From contig JAEDJI010000004.1 in NCBI GenBank assembly GCA_016296435.1, positions 1-29,546 of the forward strand: a stretch of DNA of 29,546 nucleotides, in the 5' to 3' direction. Shown here piece by piece: positions 18,392-24,645 of the stretch. The notes under the pieces were generated by a model, which was given only the letters and a program-made list of their open reading frames with translations, did not search any database and was not told the DNA's origin. The DNA is from Bacilli bacterium. Lineage in GTDB: Bacteria; Bacillota_I; Bacilli_A; RF39; UBA660. Numbering within the stretch: position 1 is the stretch's first letter; every line of letters starts with the position of its first letter. A program made the translations under genes and the position numbers.

Positions 18392-19750
18392 TTAAAACTT
18401 AATTTTTTCATTAACATATGAAATAACTTCATCAATACTCATTTTAACTTGTTCCATTGTGTCCCTATCTCTAATAGTTACAGTCCCATTATTTATAGTA
18501 TCATCATCAATAGTAATAGCATATGGAGTACCAATTGCATCACTCCTTCTGTATCTTTTACCAATCGAACCAGTATCATCATAAGTAGTCATAAACTCTT
18601 TTTTTAACATTTCAAATATTTCATTTGCCTTATCACTATGATATTTCTTAATTAGTGGTAAAACACATACTTTATATGGAGCAAGATATGGAGTAAGATG
18701 TAAAACTTCTCTTGTATCATTTTCTAATTTTTGTTCTTCATATGCTTCAAAAAGAAGTGCAAGAACAGTTCTATCAAGTCCATAAGTAGATTCAATTACA
18801 TAAGGTACAAATTTTTCATTAGTATCAGAATCAAGATATTCTTGTTTTACTTTAGAATATTCTTGATGATTAGATAAATCAAAATTAGTACGATTATGAG
18901 TACCATTTATTTCTCCCCATCCAAAAGGAAATTTATATTCTATATCACACGCTTCTTTAGCATAATGTGCTAACTTTTCATGATCATGAAATCTTAAATG
19001 TTCTTCTTTTAAACCTAAATCCATAAAAAACTTTTTACCATATTCTTTAAAATAATTATATATTTCACTATCAGTTCCCTCTTTACAGAAAGTTTGGTAT
19101 TCCATTTGTTCAAATTCAATAGTTCTAAAAGTAAAATTACCTGGAGTTATTTCATTTCTAAATGCTTTACCAATTTGTCCAATTGAAAAAGGAATTTTAG
19201 CACGCATACTTCTTTGAACATTTAAAAAATTTACATATTCTCCCTGTGCATTTTCTGGTCTAAGATAAATAACACTCTTAGAGTCATTAGTAACACCGCG
19301 ATACGTTTCAAACATTAGATTAAATTGTCTTACATCAGTAAAATTAGTTTTACCACATTTTGGACAAGGTATTTTGTTATCTCTAATATACTTAATCAAA
19401 TCTTTTTCATTTAAAGTATCTCCCACTGAAGAATTAGTAAAATCATTTACTAAATTATCAGCACGTACTCTCATTTTACATTCTTTACAATCAATTAATG
19501 GATCAGAAAAACTAGAAACATGCCCTGAAGCTTCCCATACCTTTTTATGCATTAGTATATCAGCATCAACTTCATAAGCATTCTTTCTTTCCTGGATAAA
19601 TCTTTTTCTCCATGCATCTTTTACATTATTTTTTAATCTAGAGCCAAGTGGACCATAATCCCAAGTATTAGCAAGACCACCATATATTTCACTACCTTGA
19701 AATATAAAACCATAATTCTTACAAAAATTAACCATTTTTTCCATTTCCAT
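18392..19750 (-). CDS. glyS: Glycyl-tRNA synthetase, alpha2 (single-subunit) type
   Basis: A class II synthetase that charges tRNA-Gly. This is the 452-aa homodimeric, eukaryote-like form found in many Firmicutes and Mollicutes, not the alpha2beta2 GlyQ/GlyS type. Features are the opening NFCKNYGFIFQGSEIYGGLA, a paired Cys region (CKECK ... CPKCGKTNF) that may bind zinc, motif 2 (GKAFRNEITPGNFTFRTIEF), the glycine-site loop (EFEQMEYQTFC), motif 3 (STYGLDRTVLALL), and a C-terminal anticodon-binding domain (PYLAPYKVCVLPL). The ATG at 19750 is supported by AAGGGAGG. Expression is governed by the upstream T-box, responding to uncharged tRNA-Gly. Confidence 0.97.
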   Translation of the reverse strand: MEMEKMVNFCKNYGFIFQGSEIYGGLANTWDYGPLGSRLKNNVKDAWRKRFIQERKNAYEVDADILMHKKVWEASGHVSSFSDPLIDCKECKMRVRADNLVNDFTNSSVGDTLNEKDLIKYIRDNKIPCPKCGKTNFTDVRQFNLMFETYRGVTNDSKSVIYLRPENAQGEYVNFLNVQRSMRAKIPFSIGQIGKAFRNEITPGNFTFRTIEFEQMEYQTFCKEGTDSEIYNYFKEYGKKFFMDLGLKEEHLRFHDHEKLAHYAKEACDIEYKFPFGWGEINGTHNRTNFDLSNHQEYSKVKQEYLDSDTNEKFVPYVIESTYGLDRTVLALLFEAYEEQKLENDTREVLHLTPYLAPYKVCVLPLIKKYHSDKANEIFEMLKKEFMTTYDDTGSIGKRYRRSDAIGTPYAITIDDDTINNGTVTIRDRDTMEQVKMSIDEVISYVNEKIKF

Positions 19751-19776
19751 AATATTTCCTCCCTTAAATAAAAAAC

Positions 19777-19892
19777 TTAAAAAATACGTAAAGACGAATT
19801 ATATCCGCGGTTCCACTTTACTTATTCTTTAAGAATCTCTTTTATAATATTGCTAAAGGTTTCCAAGCCTTATCTTCGCATCTAAATAATAC
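19777..19892 (-). promoter_or_regulatory. T-box leader of glyS (tRNA-Gly-responsive)
   Basis: On the minus strand the conserved T-box core AGTGGAACCGCGG lies at 19805-19817. It is followed by a terminator pairing GTAAAG (19821-19816) with CTTTAC (19793-19788) and a TATTTTTT tail. The alternative antiterminator uses AAAG/CUUU around the T-box bulge. Upstream, AAGG-CTTGGAAA-CCTT (19856-19871) is a short hairpin whose loop carries GGA, a glycine codon, enclosed by TGC/GCA pairing. An AT-rich hairpin (ATTC/GAAT) stands where Stem III belongs. The whole leader is only about 140 nt from the inferred start, with no room for a canonical Stem I. Confidence 0.88.
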
Positions 19893-19898
19893 ATTTAT

Positions 19899-19926
19899 AT
19901 TGTACCATAAAAAATAAAATTGTAAA
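19899..19926 (-). promoter_or_regulatory. Promoter of the glyS T-box transcript
   Basis: On the minus strand TTTACA (19921-19926) and TACAAT (19899-19904) have 16-bp spacing, with a TGg extended -10. It is divergent from the lexA promoter. Confidence 0.75.
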
Positions 19927-19957
19927 TAGTAATTTTATAAAAAATCGAACTTTAGTG

Positions 19958-19986
19958 TTTACAAACGATTATTTGTAATGTATAAT
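19958..19986 (+). promoter_or_regulatory. lexA promoter with inverted-repeat operator
   Basis: TTTACA (19958-19963) and TATAAT (19981-19986) have 17-bp spacing. A perfect inverted repeat TTACAAA-CGATTA-TTTGTAA (19959-19978) covers the -35 and most of the spacer, a classic repressor position. It does not match the Bacillus SOS box GAAC-N4-GTTC, though CGAAC occurs just upstream at 19946-19950. Confidence 0.75.
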
Positions 19987-20011
19987 TAAAATATAAAAAG
20001 GAGGAAATAAT

Positions 20012-20629
20012 ATGGAACAATTAACTAAAAAACAAGAAGCAGTATTAACAGCATTAAAAAAATACATGGCAAGAAAAGGTTATCCACCAACTGTAAGAGA
20101 TTTGTGTGAAGCAACAGGTCTTAGTAGCACTGCAACTGTTCAAGTACATTTAGATAATTTACAAAGCAAAGGTTACATTAATAAAGACAACAGGAAAAAC
20201 AGAACTATTGAAATACTTGTACCAAATGAATACGATAAGAAGAACGAATCAATTATTTCAGTACCACTTTTAGGAAAAGCATCATGTGGTAACCCAATTG
20301 AAGCAATTGAACAACCAAATGAGTATTTTGATTTACCAGTTACTATGATTAATGGTAAAAATGAAGTATTTACTTTAAAAACAAGTGGAGATTCAATGAT
20401 TAACGTTGGTATTTATGATGGAGATATCATTGTAGTAGAAAAAAGAAATGATGCTAAAAATGGTGATACAGTAGTAGCTCTTACTGATGATAATGAAGTT
20501 ACTGTTAAAACTTTTTACAAAGAATCTGACCATTTTAGATTACAACCCGAAAATGATTACATGGAACCTATTATATTAGATAATGTTACTATTCTTGGTA
20601 AAGTGATTGGACTATATAGAAAATTCTAA
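20012..20629 (+). CDS. lexA: LexA SOS repressor
   Basis: The repressor of the SOS regulon, inactivated by RecA-stimulated self-cleavage. The 205-aa protein has a winged-helix DNA-binding domain (1-70, with GYPPTVRDLCEATGLSS and recognition region STATVQVHLDNLQ) and a C-terminal S24 peptidase domain. The scissile bond is Cys92-Gly93 in KASCGNP rather than the common Ala-Gly; Cys-Gly is used by UmuD. The catalytic dyad is Ser128 (TSGDSM) and Lys166 (EVTVKTF). AGGAGG lies 6 nt before the ATG. Autoregulation is likely through the inverted repeat over its promoter. Confidence 0.97.
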   Translation: MEQLTKKQEAVLTALKKYMARKGYPPTVRDLCEATGLSSTATVQVHLDNLQSKGYINKDNRKNRTIEILVPNEYDKKNESIISVPLLGKASCGNPIEAIEQPNEYFDLPVTMINGKNEVFTLKTSGDSMINVGIYDGDIIVVEKRNDAKNGDTVVALTDDNEVTVKTFYKESDHFRLQPENDYMEPIILDNVTILGKVIGLYRKF

Positions 20630-20637
20630 TACTTATT

Positions 20638-20683
20638 AATAAGATAGATATAAAAAGGACTAAGACCATATATCTATCTTATT
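20638..20683 (+). terminator. Terminator of lexA
   Basis: A 15-bp perfect stem (AATAAGATAGATATA and its complement) with a 16-nt loop, followed by TTATTTATATT. It begins 8 bp after the lexA stop. Confidence 0.8.
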
Positions 20684-20716
20684 TTATTTATATTATTTAT
20701 ATCATTATTTAAGACA

Positions 20717-20788
20717 AAAAAACTAATCCGTATCACGAATTAGTTATTTATTAAAGCTCGAAAAGTTCAAGCATATTTTATTATGGTA
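20717..20788 (-). repeat. 72-bp perfect direct repeat, copy 1 (tRNA-Met 3' module without the tRNA)
   Basis: Identical over 72 bp to 23615-23686 and in the same orientation. Read on the minus strand it holds TACCA (the tRNA-Met 3' terminus), a 7-bp hairpin GCTTGAA-CTT-TTCGAGC, and the intrinsic terminator AACTAATTCG-TGATA-CGGATTAGTT followed by TTTTTTT. Here no tRNA precedes it; it lies after the HAM1-like gene and can serve as that operon's terminator. Confidence 0.95.
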
Positions 20789-20859
20789 CGGACAAATAGT
20801 ATATCCGAAACCTTAGGAATAGTTGATAAACAACTAATCACTAAATACATTTTACCATA
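20782..20859 (-). other. Potential three-way-junction RNA or imperfect palindrome
   Basis: TACCATA (20853-20859) pairs with TATGGTA (20782-20788), closing a junction with two perfect hairpins: CGGACA/TATCCG with a 7-nt loop (20789-20807, one G-U) and TAGTTG/CAACTA with a 5-nt loop (20820-20836). It immediately follows the HAM1-like gene on the minus strand. I could not match it to a tRNA or a riboswitch class. Strand is uncertain. Confidence 0.4.
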
Positions 20860-20872
20860 GGTATTATTTATT

Positions 20873-21484
20873 TCAACATTTTTTAGTTAATTTTTTTGCA
20901 TTTTTGTAATTTAGTTTATACCACTTGATAAATTCATCTGTGGCACTTGTTCTATTATCAGGTCTATTATTTCTTTCCTCATCAGTCATTTCTGCTAGTG
21001 TTTTAATACAATTATCTGGTACAAATACATACCATAGATTTGATTTTGCTCGTTTATTTTCATGTCCTCGTAATTCATTTGATAAAGAACCTTTACTTAT
21101 TCCAAAGAATTGATAATATTCATTTCCATCAAAGAAAGTAAGACAATCTAGAAAATAGCAACTTCTATCTGTTACATCTTTCATTGTTTCTAAAAGTTCA
21201 CTTACATTAGAACTAACACCACTTCTTTTTACAAAGGCACCTGGATATCCTGGATTATTAGGATAATGTTCTATATAGAAACCTGAGTCAGCAACAAATA
21301 CAGGACTACCTAATTTTTCGTATGCTTGCCTTGCTTTTTCTTTAGATATAAATTCAATATCATTAACATCTGGCTCATCTAAATCACATTTAAAATAATC
21401 AATAGTAATCCCAGCATTTTCAAATTTTTCTTTTACTGAAACATACTTACCATAATTACCAGTTATATAAGTTAAATTTTCCAT
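20873..21484 (-). CDS. Divergent HAM1/RdgB-family nucleotide pyrophosphatase-like protein
   Basis: A 203-aa protein related to the XTP/dITP pyrophosphatases that hydrolyse non-canonical purine NTPs to NMPs. The N-terminal substrate loop TGNYGK (8-13), the central VADSGF (69-74), and PGYPGAF (78-84) are as in the family. The C-terminal half diverges: FGYDPVF becomes SNLWYVFVP and the SHR motif becomes NRTSATDEF, so substrate or activity may differ. The start lies 1 nt after the SIS-gene stop, and its RBS (AAAGGAG) is inside the SIS coding end, so translation is coupled. It is probably not the housekeeping RdgB but an accessory partner of the SIS protein. Confidence 0.82.
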   Translation of the reverse strand: MENLTYITGNYGKYVSVKEKFENAGITIDYFKCDLDEPDVNDIEFISKEKARQAYEKLGSPVFVADSGFYIEHYPNNPGYPGAFVKRSGVSSNVSELLETMKDVTDRSCYFLDCLTFFDGNEYYQFFGISKGSLSNELRGHENKRAKSNLWYVFVPDNCIKTLAEMTDEERNNRPDNRTSATDEFIKWYKLNYKNAKKLTKKC

Positions 21485-21485
21485 A

Positions 21486-22517
21486 TTACATTTCTCCTTT
21501 AAATTTATATAATTTCTTTACCAAAGTTGGATTATATTCTGGTTGTGTTAAATCTATATTCTTATCTTCAGCAATTTTTTTAGATAAGAAATACATTTGC
21601 AAAATCAAATAATATTCTTTCCAAAAAAAGTTGTCATTTAAATCATTTGTATCAAAAACAGATATATTTGAATATTCACCATTAATAGAATCAATTAATA
21701 AATCATCTAATTCTTTTAAACCATGTGATAGATAAATTATTCTACTATTTGGATATTGAAATAACAAATTACTTCTTCCATGACAATATGAACCTTTATC
21801 ATGAATTACTGCTGGTGCTAATCCGACTTCAGTTAAATTAGAATCTAGAACACTCGCAGAAGATTTTGTTTCATATCCACTCATTATTTGAATTAATGAA
21901 GTATCTTTAAAATCTACATTTAATTTATTTATTTTTTCTTTACTTCTTAATAATAATTCTTTTATTTTATCATTTATTTTTTTTATTTCATTTGAACTTA
22001 ATTCTAGATTTAGTGAAGTAGTAGAATCAAGAAGTAATGATATTGGCCCCAAACTAGTAGCTAATGATATAAAACTCTTTTCTCTATCATAAAGTTCATT
22101 ACCCCAAGATACCACTTGATAATTAGATTCTTTTTTATTTTCAGTAATTAAATATTTATTACCTTTAAAATCTAATAATACTTCACTAATTCCATTAGTA
22201 TTTCCACTAGCAGAAATTGCAATTAAATTAGAGAAGATATTTCTATTTGTTTTATAGAAATAATCTCTTGGCTCAATTACTTCACAAATAATTCCAGTTA
22301 ATCCTAATCTCTCAATGATTAATTGTGAATAATATGCAATAACCTTAGAACCACCAGTTGCCATAATCAATGTTGGCTTACTATCTATAGTTAATTTATA
22401 TAGCATTTCTATTATATCATTATATTTACCTAAATACGGATCATTAACCTGCATTATTCTTTCTTCTAGTTTAGAAAAATTTAATTCTGTAGGTTCAGTA
22501 TGTGTATGTTTAATCAT
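21486..22517 (-). CDS. SIS-domain (phosphosugar-binding/isomerase-fold) protein
   Basis: A 343-aa soluble protein with two SIS halves. The first contains LIMATGGSKVIAYY (50-63) and LIAISASGNTNGISEVL (98-114), the phosphosugar-binding Ser/Thr loops of this fold, followed by NKYLITENK. The second includes GLAPAVIHDKGSYCHGRSN, analogous to the E-(x)-HG region of GlmS-type isomerases, then YPNSRIIYLSHG. Substrate unknown. GGGAGAGG precedes the ATG. It is coupled to the HAM1-like gene downstream and follows the WYL regulator by 56 bp, so the three probably form one unit in which a phosphosugar or nucleotide-sugar is sensed or processed; that is inference. Confidence 0.82.
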   Translation of the reverse strand: MIKHTHTEPTELNFSKLEERIMQVNDPYLGKYNDIIEMLYKLTIDSKPTLIMATGGSKVIAYYSQLIIERLGLTGIICEVIEPRDYFYKTNRNIFSNLIAISASGNTNGISEVLLDFKGNKYLITENKKESNYQVVSWGNELYDREKSFISLATSLGPISLLLDSTTSLNLELSSNEIKKINDKIKELLLRSKEKINKLNVDFKDTSLIQIMSGYETKSSASVLDSNLTEVGLAPAVIHDKGSYCHGRSNLLFQYPNSRIIYLSHGLKELDDLLIDSINGEYSNISVFDTNDLNDNFFWKEYYLILQMYFLSKKIAEDKNIDLTQPEYNPTLVKKLYKFKGEM

Positions 22518-22573
22518 TATAAAACCTCTCCCTTGCTAATTACATATTAACAAAAGAAGAGGAAATATATATG

Positions 22574-23053
22574 TCAGTTATAAAAATTTTCTAATAATTT
22601 TATTTTTTTAATGCGATTTATATAAAAATGTCTTATCTCTTGTTTTTTCTCACAATATGCAGCGACTCCCCATTCTGATCCAAGTAATATTAAATCGTAA
22701 GGATGAATAGTTCTTGCAGAAATCTCTTTTTTATCTTTAGAATAATATTCTATATAACACTTTCTTTTTTCTTTGATTGCTTTATTAACTATATTATAAA
22801 ATTCTTTGTTTTTAATATTAATAGCATTGGGTGTTATAAATCTTTTTGGAACATTTATATTTTGATTTAAGACATAACCACCATATGGACCTTTAATTGT
22901 ATCTATGTATATGCCTGCTTTTTCTATTTCATCTTTATAAACTCGAATCATTCTAGGACTAACTTCTAATTTTTCAGATAATTCAGATATGCTATATTTT
23001 CTGCCTGAACTTAAATATTCAAGCATAGTTAATACATTACTAATTTTAGACAT
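22574..23053 (-). CDS. WYL-domain transcriptional regulator (HTH_11 + WYL)
   Basis: A 159-aa regulator. Residues 1-58 are a winged HTH (YSISELSEKLEVSPRMIRVYK, then KGPYGGYVL as the wing). About 88-159 form a compact WYL domain (KCYIEYYSKDKKEISART, IHPYDLILLGSEWGVAAYC, HFYINRIKKIKLL), where the name-giving W-Y-L is W-G-V. The C-terminal WCX extension is missing, so it is shorter than most family members. WYL regulators sense nucleic acids or nucleotides and often control defence or DNA-damage genes. GGAGGT precedes the ATG; TATAAT at 23080-23085 (minus, TGg extended) is the probable -10. It likely controls the SIS-HAM1 genes and perhaps the divergent 61-aa gene, 91 bp away. Confidence 0.88.
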   Translation of the reverse strand: MSKISNVLTMLEYLSSGRKYSISELSEKLEVSPRMIRVYKDEIEKAGIYIDTIKGPYGGYVLNQNINVPKRFITPNAINIKNKEFYNIVNKAIKEKRKCYIEYYSKDKKEISARTIHPYDLILLGSEWGVAAYCEKKQEIRHFYINRIKKIKLLENFYN

Positions 23054-23144
23054 ATAGCACCTCCAAACTAATGTAATCTATTATACCATAAAATTAATTT
23101 ATTTCATCAACTAACATTTGAATATAATTAGTAAGGAGGTTTTT

Positions 23145-23330
23145 ATGACAAATATAAATATTAATACAACTGTTAATGTTGATACAGTAATTGCTGTTGT
23201 ACTTGGTAAATTTATGAAGTTTAAAGATATTCAATTAAGCGATTCTGAAATAGAAGAATTTATTAATCAACTTCATAATGATAAAGATTTTATTGAAGCA
23301 ATTACTAATATGATTAAGATAGCTGATTAG
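23145..23330 (+). CDS. Small 61-aa protein, divergent from the WYL regulator
   Basis: I recognise no family. The ATG at 23145 is chosen because AAGGAGGT lies 4 nt before it; an in-frame TTG at 23118 has no RBS. TATAAT at 23123-23128 may be its -10. The product is acidic: an Asn/Val-rich N-terminus (NININTTVNVDTVIAVVLGK) with a short hydrophobic stretch that is not a full membrane span, then two helices (LSDSEIEEFINQL and DFIEAITNMIKIAD). It has its own terminator overlapping the stop. Being divergent from a WYL regulator suggests shared control. Confidence 0.65.
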   Translation: MTNININTTVNVDTVIAVVLGKFMKFKDIQLSDSEIEEFINQLHNDKDFIEAITNMIKIAD

Positions 23331-23343
23331 TCAGCTTTTTTTA
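23321..23343 (+). terminator. Terminator of the 61-aa gene
   Basis: AGCTGA-TTAG-TCAGCT followed by TTTTTTT. The stop codon TAG (23328-23330) lies in the loop. Confidence 0.8.
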
Positions 23344-23583
23344 AATATTCTTCTAAATCACATAATTTTATCTTATTTGATAAATTTTCGATAAATACTT
23401 CATTAGAATAATTGAATATTAGAAAAGTTATACATTTAATAATAAGTCAGTTAGGTAGAATATAAGTAAGAATAGTTTTATCTATCTTTCTGATATTACC
23501 ATTTATAATAGTCAGTTTCACATTTGCTAAATCACATATTATATTGATCTTCTTTAATAATATTTACTACTAGATTCACATTA
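23328..23583 (-). pseudogene. Possible decayed coding sequence
   Basis: This 350-bp gap has no intact ORF. On the minus strand three consecutive protein-like pieces run in two frames: NVNLVVNIIKEDQYN, then after a frame change CDLANVKLTIINGNIRK...TYILPN and a stop, then NYSNEVFIENLSNKIKL...YLKKAD and a stop at 23328. They could be remnants of one gene. AT-rich DNA also gives chance open stretches, so confidence is low. Confidence 0.25.
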
Positions 23584-23614
23584 TTTCTTTTTTAGAATGT
23601 TTTTTTTAAACACC

Positions 23615-23686
23615 AAAAAACTAATCCGTATCACGAATTAGTTATTTATTAAAGCTCGAAAAGTTCAAGCATATTTTATTATGGTA
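23615..23686 (-). repeat. 72-bp perfect direct repeat, copy 2 (tRNA-Met 3' end and terminator)
   Basis: Identical to 20717-20788. It covers the last five nucleotides of tRNA-Met (23682-23686), a 7-bp hairpin and the tRNA's intrinsic terminator (stem 23619-23628/23634-23643 with a minus-strand T run at 23620-23615). The boundary within the tRNA and the match length resemble integrase attachment sites. Confidence 0.95.
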
Positions 23687-23758
23687 GCGACGGAGGGGAT
23701 CGAACCCCCGACCTTCCGGGTATGAACCGGACGCTCTAGCCAGCTGAGCTACATCGCC
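23682..23758 (-). tRNA. tRNA-Met (CAT), elongator type, CCA encoded
   Basis: A 77-nt cloverleaf on the minus strand beginning GGCGATG and ending CCGTCGCTACCA. The D arm is GCTC/GAGC, the anticodon stem TCCGG/CCGGA with loop TTCATAC (anticodon CAT), and the T arm GGGGG-TTCGATC-CCCTC. G1-U72 and the overall sequence closely match Bacillus elongator tRNA-Met, so an initiator or a lysidine tRNA-Ile2 is less likely. Promoter and terminator flank it. Confidence 0.95.
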
Positions 23759-23777
23759 ATGAAAAGTAAGCAATATA

Positions 23778-23806
23778 AATATAGCATATTTTTTTTACTT
23801 TTTCAA
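23778..23806 (-). promoter_or_regulatory. Promoter of tRNA-Met
   Basis: On the minus strand TTGAAA (23801-23806) and TATATT (23778-23783) have 17-bp spacing with a TGc extended -10, about 20 bp upstream of the tRNA. Confidence 0.75.
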
Positions 23807-23812
23807 TATTTT

Positions 23813-24616
23813 TTAATTAATTATTTCATTTTTCTCAAAATCAAAGTTCTTGTTTAAAAAATAAAATACTCCATCTTCTTTGCAAGACTTAGTAGTATAT
23901 TTAGCAACCTTTAATAATGCATCTACTGCATCATTAACTGCAACACCATATCTTGCATTTTTTATCATTAATATATCATTGTTATTATCCCCAAAAGTAA
24001 TAAGAAAATCATTTGATATATTTTCTTTTTCTAATAATATTTTTATCGCATTATACTTATCATTATTACGATTAATTACTTCAATATAACCTCCGATATC
24101 TTCACATTTAATTATTTTAAATACATCTATATCATCATACTTTTTTAATTCATAATAAACTCGATCTAAACATTTTAAATCATCATAATATATTTCCATT
24201 TTTAATACTTCCAAAGACATATCAAAACTATCTATAAAAACTTCTTCTTCATATCTTAATTGATATTTATAGTTGGATATTATATTCCACCCTTCTTCAC
24301 TACAAAAGCATACTTTCTTATACTCATCTCCTATTATTTTAATGATATCCCTTATTGTATTTTTACTCATACAATCTTTATATATTATACTATCATTTTT
24401 ACAGTCATAAATAATCGCACCATTTGAACCAATTATATAATCACAATAACATTTAAATAATCTTTTAATATTTTTAAGTGGTCTCCCAGAGGCAATTACA
24501 AATATATTATTTTTATTGCGCAATTTACCAATTATATTCTTAGTATTATCAGATATATCAGATTTACTATTTTTTATTAAAGTTCTATCAATATCACTTG
24601 CTATTAAATATTTCAC
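23813..24616 (-). CDS. Cof-type HAD-IIB hydrolase
   Basis: A 267-aa haloacid dehalogenase-superfamily phosphatase with a C2 cap. Motif I is SDIDRTL (nucleophile Asp8, acid/base Asp10; the usual DxDGT Gly is Arg). Motif II is the Ser in IASGRP (42-47). Motif III Lys is in NDKYNAI, and motif IV is FGDNNNDILM, followed by the family phrase GVAVNDAVDALL. These enzymes dephosphorylate sugar phosphates or nucleotides; the substrate cannot be read from sequence. The start is GTG with AGAGGTGATAGA before it. It follows the MBL gene by 29 bp and may be read in the murC operon. Confidence 0.92.
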   Translation of the reverse strand: MKYLIASDIDRTLIKNSKSDISDNTKNIIGKLRNKNNIFVIASGRPLKNIKRLFKCYCDYIIGSNGAIIYDCKNDSIIYKDCMSKNTIRDIIKIIGDEYKKVCFCSEEGWNIISNYKYQLRYEEEVFIDSFDMSLEVLKMEIYYDDLKCLDRVYYELKKYDDIDVFKIIKCEDIGGYIEVINRNNDKYNAIKILLEKENISNDFLITFGDNNNDILMIKNARYGVAVNDAVDALLKVAKYTTKSCKEDGVFYFLNKNFDFEKNEIIN

Positions 24617-24645
24617 TCTATCACCTCTTTAAAACAAAAACATAA

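Noticed and set aside
20783..20870. A second, degenerate tRNA ending in TACCA upstream of repeat copy 1
   Set aside because: I tried to fold it on the minus strand. No acceptor 5' partner for GTCCGT, no T-arm with the TTCRA loop and no plausible anticodon stem were found, so only the TACCA match remains.
20630..23760. Toxin-antitoxin or CRISPR content in the accessory region
   Set aside because: No short regularly spaced repeats and no recognisable toxin or antitoxin family was seen; the only repeat is the 72-bp pair.
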